64,000 nucleotides of DNA from Castellaniella sp041677825 (GTDB lineage: Bacteria; Pseudomonadota; Gammaproteobacteria; Burkholderiales; Burkholderiaceae_B): the NCBI RefSeq assembly GCF_041677825.1, contig NZ_JBAYPG010000004.1:62001-126000 (forward strand), in the 5' to 3' direction. A model generated the notes under the pieces. The model had not been told where the DNA came from and made no database searches. It saw only the letters and a program-made list of their open reading frames with translations. Positions 27,839 through 35,247 of the stretch are shown here, piece by piece. Each line of letters starts with the position of its first letter. Positions within the stretch are counted from its first letter, which is position 1. A program made the position numbers and the translations under genes.

Positions 27839-29401
27839 ATGGTTGACGACATCAGGAAAACCCTGTGGGCAGCGGCAGACAAGCTGCGCGCCAACATGGA
27901 TGCGGCGGAGTACAAGCACCTGGTGCTGGGGCTCATTTTCCTGAAGTACATCTCTGACACGTTCGCGGGGCACCGGGCGGAACTACTGAAGCGTTTCGCC
28001 GACCCTGTCGACGAATACCACTTCCCCGCTGCCAGTGCCGCACACCTGTCAACTGAGCTGGAAGACCGCGATTACTACACCGCCGCGAACATCTTCTGGG
28101 TGCCCGAGGCTGCCCGCTGGGAGGCCTTGCGCGCCGCCGCCAAGCAGCCCGACATCGGCAAGCGCATCGACGACGCCCTGACCGCCATCGAGACCGAGAA
28201 CGCCAAGCTGAAGGGCATCCTGGACAAGCGGTATGGCCGCGCCCAACTACCGGATGGCAAGCTGGGTGAACTGGTGGACCTGATTTCCACCATCGGCTTT
28301 GGCAACGATGCCAACATCGCATGCGATATCCTGGGCCAGGTCTACGAATACTTCTTGGGCCAGTTCGCCAGCGCCGAGGGCAAGAAGGGCGGCCAGTTCT
28401 ATACGCCGGCCGGCATCGTCAAGACCCTGGTGGCCGTGCTGGCCCCGCATAAAGGGCAGGTGTACGATCCCTGCTGCGGTTCAGGCGGCATGTTCGTGCA
28501 GTCGGAAAAATTCATCGCCGCGCACGGTGGCCGGATGGGGGATGTGTCCATCTATGGCCAGGAGTCCAACCCCACCACCTGGCGGCTGGCAGCCATGAAC
28601 CTGGCGATTCGTGGCATCGACTTCAACCTGGGCAAGGAACCCGCCGATACCTTCACCCGTAATCAGCATCCCGACTTGCGGGCGGATTTCATCCTGGCGA
28701 ACCCACCCTTCAACATCAGCGACTGGTGGCACGGCAGTCTGGAAGGCGACCCTCGCTGGGCCTATGGTGACCCGCCGCAGGGCAACGCCAACTATGCCTG
28801 GCTGCAGCATATGCTGTACCACCTGAAGCCCACCGGACGAGCCGGCATTGTGCTGGCCAATGGGTCGATGAGCTCCAGCCAGAACAATGAAGGCGTCATC
28901 CGCGCCGCCATGGTTGACGCCGACGTGGTGGAAGTCATGGTGGCCCTGCCGGGGCAATTGTTCTTCAATACCCAAATTCCCGCCTGCCTGTGGTTCCTGG
29001 TGAAGCAGAAGAAGCGCAAGGGCGAGGTGCTGTTCATCGATGCCCGCAAGCTGGGGCACCTGGTCAGCCGCGTGCAGAAGGAACTGGCAGATGAGGACAT
29101 CGCCCGCATCGCCGACACCGTAGCCGCGTGGCGTGGGGAAGTAGAGACTGGCGCGACGATCACTGAATACCAGGATGTACCCGGTTTCTGCCGCAGCGTG
29201 CCGCTGGCGGAAATCGCCCAGCATGGGCATGTGCTGACGCCTGGACGCTATGTGGGTGCTGAAGAGGTCGAAGACGACGACGAAGCCTTTGCCGAGAAGA
29301 TGGAACGGCTGACCGCCAAACTGGGTGAGCAGATGGCCAGAGGTGCGGAGCTGGATGCATTGATTCGGCAGAAGCTGGGGGGGCTGGGGTATGAGTTCTG
29401 A
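27839..29401 (+). CDS. hsdM: Type I restriction-modification system, modification subunit
   Basis: HsdM is the adenine-N6 methyltransferase of the type I complex (two HsdM with one HsdS form the methylase). The protein has 520 residues. The N-terminal helical domain starts TLWAAADKLRANMDAAEYKHLVLGLIFLKYISD. The SAM-binding motif is DPCCGSGGMFVQ and the catalytic motif is NPPFNISDW, followed by the usual GIVLANGSMSS. The stop overlaps hsdS by 11 bp. The promoter and the tRNA upstream suggest an acquired operon. Confidence 0.95.
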   Translation: MVDDIRKTLWAAADKLRANMDAAEYKHLVLGLIFLKYISDTFAGHRAELLKRFADPVDEYHFPAASAAHLSTELEDRDYYTAANIFWVPEAARWEALRAAAKQPDIGKRIDDALTAIETENAKLKGILDKRYGRAQLPDGKLGELVDLISTIGFGNDANIACDILGQVYEYFLGQFASAEGKKGGQFYTPAGIVKTLVAVLAPHKGQVYDPCCGSGGMFVQSEKFIAAHGGRMGDVSIYGQESNPTTWRLAAMNLAIRGIDFNLGKEPADTFTRNQHPDLRADFILANPPFNISDWWHGSLEGDPRWAYGDPPQGNANYAWLQHMLYHLKPTGRAGIVLANGSMSSSQNNEGVIRAAMVDADVVEVMVALPGQLFFNTQIPACLWFLVKQKKRKGEVLFIDARKLGHLVSRVQKELADEDIARIADTVAAWRGEVETGATITEYQDVPGFCRSVPLAEIAQHGHVLTPGRYVGAEEVEDDDEAFAEKMERLTAKLGEQMARGAELDALIRQKLGGLGYEF

Positions 29402-30758
29402 GTTGATAGAAACCACCTTAGGGGACATCTGTCATAGCCAAGGCGGTTCAATTCAGACTGGGCCATTTGGAAGCCAGCTGCATATGTCCGATTACACGGA
29501 AAAAGGAACGCCTGTCGTCATGCCAACCAATATAGGCACGCAAGGGATTTCCTTAGAAAATATCGCACGTGTCGGTCAGCAGGATGTGGAACGGCTGTTG
29601 CAGCACAAACTAGACGTTGGAGATATCGTTTTCAGCCGTCGGGGTGATGTCACAAAAAATGCATTAATTGGGGAAGTGGAATCAGGCTGGTTGTGTGGGA
29701 CGGGGTGCCTAAAGGTTCGTATGGGTACGGAGAAGGTCGCGAATGCTAAATTTATTTCCTATTACCTGCGTTCTCCGGAAATAAAAGACTGGCTAATCCG
29801 CTATGCCGTCGGCGCTACGATGCCCAATCTGAATACAGGAATACTCGCTGCGGTGCCCGTCATGCTGCCGTCACTTCAGACTCAGCACTTGGTCACGGAA
29901 TTTCTCGGTGCTCTCGACAACCGCATCGCCCTCCTGCGCGAAACCAATAAAACCCTTGAATCCATCGCCCAGGCTATCTTCAAGTCCTGGTTCGTGGACT
30001 TCGACCCCGTGCGCGCCAAGATGGAAGGCCTTCAGCCTGAAGGCATGGATGAAGAAACCGCTGCGCTGTTTCCAGATTCGTTTGAAGAGGCGGAGCTGGG
30101 GTTGATACCAAGGGGGTGGCAGATAAAAACAGTTGATGATGTCGTCGACACTCACGGAGGCGCCACTCCCAATACAAAGAATAGAGATTTCTGGGAGCCC
30201 GAAGAGTTTAACTGGGCGACACCAAAAGATTTGTCAGGCGCTATGTCGCCCATCCTGCTCGACACCGAGCGCCGCATCAGTGCGGCAGGATTGGCAAAAA
30301 TCAGTTCTGGCTTACTGCCGAGCGGTACTCTGTTGATGTCGTCCAGGGCCCCTATTGGCTATCTTGCTGTGTGCCGGATTCCTGTGGCGGTCAATCAAGG
30401 CTATATTGCCATGCCACCAGGCGGGCTGTTGCCGCCGTTGTTCATGTATTTCTGGTGTAAAACCAATATGGGCACCATAAAAGGCCACGCCAATGGTTCG
30501 ACCTTCATGGAAATTAGCAAAAAAGCCTTTAGACCTATCCCGTTGATCTCTCCACCTGCCCCAGTAGTTGTGGCTTTCATGCGAGTTGCAGAGACTCTGT
30601 TCGATCAAATCAGCGCTAATACAGCACAAACAAAGGTCCTCATATGCGCCCGTGATACGTTGCTGCCGCGCCTCATTTCCGGGCGCTTACGCCTACCCTC
30701 AGAATCCTGTCATGCTGAATCAGTGGATGCAGCCAATGATATCGCTTTACGTTACTAA
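29391..30758 (+). CDS. hsdS: Type I restriction-modification system, specificity subunit
   Basis: HsdS carries two target recognition domains that read the two halves of a bipartite DNA site. The protein has 455 residues. The first recognition domain spans about residues 1-170. A conserved helical spacer (LGALDNRIALLRETNKTLESIAQAIFKSWFVDF) spans about residues 171-205. The second recognition domain spans about residues 240-410, and a C-terminal helix contains ISGRLRLP. Base composition is noticeably AT-richer than in flanking genes, which is normal for exchanged recognition domains and suggests transfer. It overlaps hsdM and is followed by higB after 17 bp. Confidence 0.93.
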   Translation: MSSELIETTLGDICHSQGGSIQTGPFGSQLHMSDYTEKGTPVVMPTNIGTQGISLENIARVGQQDVERLLQHKLDVGDIVFSRRGDVTKNALIGEVESGWLCGTGCLKVRMGTEKVANAKFISYYLRSPEIKDWLIRYAVGATMPNLNTGILAAVPVMLPSLQTQHLVTEFLGALDNRIALLRETNKTLESIAQAIFKSWFVDFDPVRAKMEGLQPEGMDEETAALFPDSFEEAELGLIPRGWQIKTVDDVVDTHGGATPNTKNRDFWEPEEFNWATPKDLSGAMSPILLDTERRISAAGLAKISSGLLPSGTLLMSSRAPIGYLAVCRIPVAVNQGYIAMPPGGLLPPLFMYFWCKTNMGTIKGHANGSTFMEISKKAFRPIPLISPPAPVVVAFMRVAETLFDQISANTAQTKVLICARDTLLPRLISGRLRLPSESCHAESVDAANDIALRY

Positions 30759-30775
30759 CGCGGTGCGCTATCATC

Positions 30776-31054
30776 ATGATACGGTCTTTTTCCTGCGCCG
30801 ACACACAGTCGCTGTTCGAGGGGCAACGAGTACCCAGATTTGTAAACATCGAAACTGTCGCCATGCGCAAGCTTGCCATGCTGGCACGCGCCGCCCACCT
30901 GCAAGACCTGCGCATACCACCCAACAACCGCTTGGAACGGTTGCAGGGGAAACGGAAGGGTCAATACAGCATCCGCATCAACGATCAGTGGCGTATCTGC
31001 TTTCGATGGTCAGATCATGGGGCGGATCAGGTCGAAATCGTGGACTATCACTAG
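30776..31054 (+). CDS. higB: HigB-type mRNA interferase toxin
   Basis: A RelE/HigB superfamily toxin of 92 residues, expected to cleave mRNA on the ribosome. Typical blocks are MIRSFSCADTQSLFEGQRV, LDxL-like MLARAAHLQDLRIPPNNRLERLQG and the C-terminal YSIRINDQWRICFRW followed by VEIVDYH. The order toxin then antitoxin is the reverse of most TA pairs and is characteristic of HigBA. It is placed inside the hsd operon, between hsdS and hsdR, and may be transcribed with it. Confidence 0.92.
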   Translation: MIRSFSCADTQSLFEGQRVPRFVNIETVAMRKLAMLARAAHLQDLRIPPNNRLERLQGKRKGQYSIRINDQWRICFRWSDHGADQVEIVDYH

Positions 31055-31062
31055 GAGGCATC

Positions 31063-31362
31063 ATGCGTGTGGTTCCCTACCCCAGTCCAGGCGAAATCCT
31101 GCTGGAAGAATTTCTGAAACCCATGGGCATTACGCAATATCGCCTGGCAAAGGAAATTGGCGTGTCTCAGCGCAGGATAGGTGAAATCGTCACCGGCAAG
31201 CGAACGGTGACGGTAGACACAGGTCTGCGCCTGTCGCGTTATTTCGGAACTTCGGATGGCTTCTGGTCTGGCTTGCAGCTGGATTATGACCAGGCCCACG
31301 CGAAGGACAAGCTGGCTGCTGTGCTGGCCAGCATTCATCCGGCTGAATACGAGCACCCATAA
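31063..31362 (+). CDS. higA: HigA-type antitoxin
   Basis: An XRE-type antitoxin and autorepressor of 99 residues, expected to bind HigB and the operon promoter. It starts MRVVPYPSPGEILLEEFLKPMGITQYRLAKEIGVSQRRIGEIVTGKR, the usual HigA/VapI form with an HTH at about residues 24-45. TRLSRYFGTSDGFW-like residues follow (LRLSRYFGTSDGFWSGLQ). The ATG has a very strong AGGAGG site, which suggests high translation relative to the toxin. A longer frame starting inside hsdS is not coding. Confidence 0.93.
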   Translation: MRVVPYPSPGEILLEEFLKPMGITQYRLAKEIGVSQRRIGEIVTGKRTVTVDTGLRLSRYFGTSDGFWSGLQLDYDQAHAKDKLAAVLASIHPAEYEHP

Positions 31363-31390
31363 AGAACGCCCGGCAAACGGCGCATCAGCC

Positions 31391-34300
31391 ATGACCGAAG
31401 ACCAACTCGAACAGGAAGCCCTGGGCTGGCTGGCCGAAGTCGGCTACAGCATCTACAGCGGCCCGGATATCGCCGACGATGGCCCGGACCCGCAGCGCAG
31501 CGGCTACACGCGGGTCATTCTGCCGTACCGCCTGCGTGCCGCCATCGACCGCCTGAATCCCGACATTCCTGCAGTTGCCCGGGCAGACGCGATCCAGCAA
31601 GTGGAAAACCTGGATACCCCTGTTCAGTTGGCCGCCAACCGTGCTTTCCACAAACTGCTGATCAACGGCGTGCCTGTGCAGTATCAGAAAGACGGCGAGA
31701 CCCGGGGCGACCTGGTGCGCTTGGTGGACTGGGCCACTCCGGCCAACAACGAGTTCTGGGCGGTCAACCAGTTCACCATCAAAGGCCCGCATCACACGCG
31801 TCGGCCCGACGTCATCCTGTTCGTCAACGGCCTGCCACTGGTACTGCTGGAACTGAAGAACAACACTGATGAAAACGCGGACATCTGGAAGGCCTACGAC
31901 CAGATTCAAACCTACAAGGCGCAGATTCCGGACGTCTTTGAATACAACGAAATCCTGGTCATCTCGGATGGCTCGGAGGCCCGCTTCGGGTCGCTGTCGG
32001 CCAATGCCGAACGCTTCATGCAATGGCGCACCATCGATGGCGTCACGCTTGACCCCCTGGGTCAGTACAATGAGCTGGAAACCCTGGTGCGCGGGCTGCT
32101 GGCCCCTGCCTGGCTGCTGGACTACCTGCGCTACTTTGTTCTGTTCGAAGACGACGGCACGCTCGTCAAGAAAATTGCCGGCTACCATCAGTATCATGCC
32201 GTGCGCCTGGCCGTGGAACACGTCGTGCAGGCATCCCACCTGCAGGCCGGTGCGGCGGGGCGCGGCAAGGGCGGCGTGGTCTGGCATACCCAGGGCAGCG
32301 GCAAGAGCATCACCATGACGTGTTTTGCGGCACGGGTGATGCAGGAGCCCGCCATGCAGAACCCCACCATTGTGGTCATCACGGACCGCAATGATCTGGA
32401 TGGGCAGCTCTTTGGCGTTTTCAGCCTGGCTCAGGATTTGCTGCGCGAGCAACCCGTGCAGGCCACCACGCGCCAGGAGCTCCGCGCCTTGCTGTCCAAC
32501 CGGCCCTCGGGTGGCATTGTCTTTGCCACTATCCAGAAATTCATGCCGGGTGAGGACGAGGACACGTTCCCACAGCTGTCCGATCGCCGCAATATCGTCG
32601 TCATCGCAGACGAAGCCCACCGCACGCAGTATGGCTTCGAGGCTCGGCTGAAAGAACGCAAGCCCAAGCGAGCAGGCGCTACCACGGTACTGAATTTGGG
32701 TGCCAGTGAGCATCCCACTACGGTGCTGGCCGCCGAGTTTGCCGGCGCACAGGATTACCAGGTCAGCTATCAGGTCGGCTACGCTCAGCACCTGCGCGAT
32801 GCCCTGCCCAATGCAACATTCGTGGCCTTTACCGGTACCCCGGTCAGAGGTGCCGACCACGACACGCGGGCGGTGTTTGGTGACTACATCCATGTCTACG
32901 ATATGCAGCAGGCTAAGGAAGACGGCGCGACAGTCGCCATCTACTATGAATCGCGCCTGGCGAAAGTGCGCCTGAATGACGCCGACCTGGAAACCCTGGA
33001 CGATGAAGTCGATGAACTGGCCGAAGATGAAGAGGAGCAAGACCAGGCGCGTTTGAAGTCCAGGTGGGCGGCGCTGGAAAAAGTGGTCGGTGCCGAACGG
33101 CGCGTTGCCAGCGTGGCGGCTGATCTGGTCACGCACTTTGAAGAGCGCAACAAGGCCCAGCATGGCAAGGCGATGATCGTAGCCATGAGCCGCGATATCT
33201 GCGTGCACCTGTACAACGAGATCATCAAGCTGCGCCCTGACTGGCACGAGGCAGACCCGGAGAAGGGTGCCATCAAGGTCATCATGACGGGCAGCGCTAG
33301 CGACAAGGCGCTGCTGCGCCCCCACATCTACAGCGCTCAGGTGAAAAAGCGCCTGGAAAAACGCTTCAAGGATCCGTCCGACCCGCTCAACATGGTCATC
33401 GTGCGCGACATGTGGCTGACCGGGTTTGACGCCCCCTGCGTGCACACGATGTATATCGACAAACCCATGAAGGGTCACAACCTGATGCAGGCTATTGCCC
33501 GGGTGAACCGGGTGTTCCGCGACAAGCAGGGGGGTCTCGTGGTCGATTACATCGGCATCGGCAATGAGCTGAAAGCCGCCATGAGGGAATACACGGCCAG
33601 CAAGGGTCGCGGGAAACCCACTGTGGATGCGTGCGAAGCCCTGTCCGTCATGCTGGAAAAGCTGGATGTCCTGCGCACCATGCTGCACGGCTACGACTAT
33701 TCCGGCTTCAAGACCGGCGGCCACAAGGCCCTGGCAGGGGCCGCCAATCACATCCTGTCGCTGCGTCCACCGCCGGGGCAAAAGGATGCCAAACTGGATG
33801 GCAAGAAGCGTTTTGCAGATGCCGCGCTGGCGCTGAGCAAGGCATTTTCCCTGTGCTGCACGCTGGAAGAAGCCAAGGCGCTGCGTGATGAGGTTGCCTT
33901 CATGCAGGCGGTGAAGGTCATTCTGACCAAGCGCGACATCAGCGCGCAGAAGAAGATCGATGAACAGCGCGAAGTGGCCATTCGTCAAATCATCAACCAG
34001 GCGGTCGTCAGTGAGAGCGTGGTCGATATCTTCGATGCCGTGGGCCTGGAAAAGCCCAATATCGGGCTGCTTGACGATGAATTCCTGGCCCAGGTGCAGA
34101 ACCTGCCCGAGCGCAATCTGGCCGTCGAGCTGCTGGAGCGCCTGCTGGAAGGCGAGATCAAGAGCAAGTTCGCCAGCAACGTGGTGCAGCAGAAGAAGTT
34201 CTCGGAGATGCTGGGCAGAGTCATCACGCGCTACCAGAACCGCAGTATCGAGACTGCCCAGGTGATGGAAGAATTGGTCGAAATGGCCAAGAAGTTCCGG

Positions 34301-34687
34301 GAAGCTGCGAACCGTGGGGAGGCACTCGGCCTGAGCGAAGATGAAATCCGTTTCTATGATGCCTTGGTCAACAACGAGTCAGCTGTGCGCGAATTGACAG
34401 ATGGGACGCTGAAGAAAATCGCCCACGAGTTGACAGAGAGCCTGCGCAAAAATATCACGGTCGACTGGTCAAAGCGCGAGAGTGTGCGCGCCAGCCTGCG
34501 GCTGATAGTGAAGCGGATATTGCGCAAGTACAAGTACCCTCCGGATAGAGCGGATGAGGCTGTAGAGCTCGTCCTGAGGCAAGCCGAGGTACTCGGCGAG
34601 GTTTGGTCGGCGCAGGCTTGCGAATTCACCCATCGGTTTCCTCTTGAAACTTCTGCTGCTGCCCCCATTTGCATGGCATGGAAATGA
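31391..34687 (+). CDS. hsdR: Type I restriction-modification system, restriction subunit
   Basis: HsdR is the ATP-driven DNA translocase and endonuclease of the type I complex. The protein has 1098 residues. The N-terminal PD-(D/E)xK nuclease shows RPDVILFVNGLPLVLLELKN (about residues 137-156). The superfamily II helicase motor follows with Walker A TQGSGKS, DEAH box IADEAHRTQ and a motif III-like FTGTP. A helicase C-terminal domain contains MWLTGFDAP and QAIARVNRVFRDK, and a helical end completes the protein. The last 25 or so residues (after VLGEVWSA) look unrelated to the family and coincide with the promoter of hsp20. The original stop was therefore probably lost or displaced at the island edge. 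The start is the ATG at 31391, 28 bp after higA. Confidence 0.93.
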   Translation: MTEDQLEQEALGWLAEVGYSIYSGPDIADDGPDPQRSGYTRVILPYRLRAAIDRLNPDIPAVARADAIQQVENLDTPVQLAANRAFHKLLINGVPVQYQKDGETRGDLVRLVDWATPANNEFWAVNQFTIKGPHHTRRPDVILFVNGLPLVLLELKNNTDENADIWKAYDQIQTYKAQIPDVFEYNEILVISDGSEARFGSLSANAERFMQWRTIDGVTLDPLGQYNELETLVRGLLAPAWLLDYLRYFVLFEDDGTLVKKIAGYHQYHAVRLAVEHVVQASHLQAGAAGRGKGGVVWHTQGSGKSITMTCFAARVMQEPAMQNPTIVVITDRNDLDGQLFGVFSLAQDLLREQPVQATTRQELRALLSNRPSGGIVFATIQKFMPGEDEDTFPQLSDRRNIVVIADEAHRTQYGFEARLKERKPKRAGATTVLNLGASEHPTTVLAAEFAGAQDYQVSYQVGYAQHLRDALPNATFVAFTGTPVRGADHDTRAVFGDYIHVYDMQQAKEDGATVAIYYESRLAKVRLNDADLETLDDEVDELAEDEEEQDQARLKSRWAALEKVVGAERRVASVAADLVTHFEERNKAQHGKAMIVAMSRDICVHLYNEIIKLRPDWHEADPEKGAIKVIMTGSASDKALLRPHIYSAQVKKRLEKRFKDPSDPLNMVIVRDMWLTGFDAPCVHTMYIDKPMKGHNLMQAIARVNRVFRDKQGGLVVDYIGIGNELKAAMREYTASKGRGKPTVDACEALSVMLEKLDVLRTMLHGYDYSGFKTGGHKALAGAANHILSLRPPPGQKDAKLDGKKRFADAALALSKAFSLCCTLEEAKALRDEVAFMQAVKVILTKRDISAQKKIDEQREVAIRQIINQAVVSESVVDIFDAVGLEKPNIGLLDDEFLAQVQNLPERNLAVELLERLLEGEIKSKFASNVVQQKKFSEMLGRVITRYQNRSIETAQVMEELVEMAKKFREAANRGEALGLSEDEIRFYDALVNNESAVRELTDGTLKKIAHELTESLRKNITVDWSKRESVRASLRLIVKRILRKYKYPPDRADEAVELVLRQAEVLGEVWSAQACEFTHRFPLETSAAAPICMAWK
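34643..34670 (+). promoter_or_regulatory. Sigma-32 (RpoH) promoter of hsp20
   Basis: CTTGAAA at 34643-34649 and CCCCATTT at 34663-34670 are separated by 13 bp and match the heat-shock sigma factor consensus almost perfectly. The promoter lies 74 bp before the hsp20 start and inside the 3' end of the hsdR reading frame. Confidence 0.88.
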
Positions 34688-34710
34688 TGCGGGCCCGGGC
34701 GGGCCTGCAT
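34687..34710. other. GC-rich inverted repeat between hsdR and hsp20
   Basis: ATGCGGGCCC and GGGCCTGCAT can pair over ten positions (one G-T) around a four-base loop, directly after the hsdR stop. It lies in the hsp20 5' untranslated region and has no T-run, so it is more likely an mRNA structure (perhaps a thermosensor element) than a terminator. Confidence 0.5.
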
Positions 34711-34743
34711 CGATCGTCAGCATGGTTAGAAAGGAGATTCGAG

Positions 34744-35178
34744 ATGACCAACGATCTGGCTCGCTTCAACCCTTTTGCAGAACTGTCGGGGTTTGAAGAA
34801 CTGTTCAATCGCTTTCCCGTGGCCTCCCGGCTTGCCCAGCGCGCCGAAGAGCCACGCATCAATATCGACGTGACCGAATCCGATTCGGCCTACACCGTCA
34901 AGGCCGAGGTGCCTGGTGTGCGCAAGGAAGACGTCAAGGTGGCCATCGAGGGCAACACGGTGTCCATCCGCGTCGAGAAAACGGCCGAAGACATCGAGAA
35001 AGAGGGTGAAACCGTCTTGCGTCGCGAACGTTATCGTGGCGTGCAGGTACGGCGCTTCAGCCTGGCCCATGACATCGACGTGGCCGGGTCCGAAGCACGT
35101 TGTACCGACGGCGTGCTCGAACTGTCACTGCCCAAGAAGGTGGCCGACAGCACCTCGAAGTGGCTCGAGGTCCGTTGA
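34744..35178 (+). CDS. Small heat shock protein, Hsp20/alpha-crystallin family
   Basis: An ATP-independent holdase chaperone of 144 residues. The N-terminal arm (NDLARFNPFAELSGFEELFNRFP) is followed by an alpha-crystallin domain. It begins RINIDVTESDSAYTVKAEVPGVRKEDVKVAIEGNTVSIR and ends with DGVLELSLPKK. The C-terminal tail is short and lacks a clear I-x-I motif. The ATG at 34744 has a GAAAGGAG site. Regulation by sigma-32 is strongly suggested by the upstream promoter. A bidirectional terminator follows. Confidence 0.93.
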   Translation: MTNDLARFNPFAELSGFEELFNRFPVASRLAQRAEEPRINIDVTESDSAYTVKAEVPGVRKEDVKVAIEGNTVSIRVEKTAEDIEKEGETVLRRERYRGVQVRRFSLAHDIDVAGSEARCTDGVLELSLPKKVADSTSKWLEVR

Positions 35179-35202
35179 TCGGGTGCCATCGGCAGTAAAA
35201 AG

Positions 35203-35228
35203 ACAGGCCGCCCCTTGGGGCGGCCTGT
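35203..35228. terminator. Bidirectional terminator between hsp20 and the ThDP enzyme gene
   Basis: A perfect stem ACAGGCCGCCC/GGGCGGCCTGT with a CTTG loop is flanked by an A-run on the left and T-rich sequence on the right. It can terminate transcripts from both convergent genes. Confidence 0.85.
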
Positions 35229-35247
35229 TCGTTGGCGCGGGAGCCGC

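Noticed and set aside
30568..31062. Upstream extension of the higA frame through hsdS and higB
   Set aside because: The ATG at 31063 has a very strong ribosome binding site and begins the family's normal N-terminus.
27537..34743. Direct repeat of the tRNA-Pro 3' end at the right edge of the restriction island
   Set aside because: I searched the hsdR/hsp20 junction by eye for the T-arm and acceptor sequence and found only a weak CGAATxCACCC resemblance, not an att repeat.
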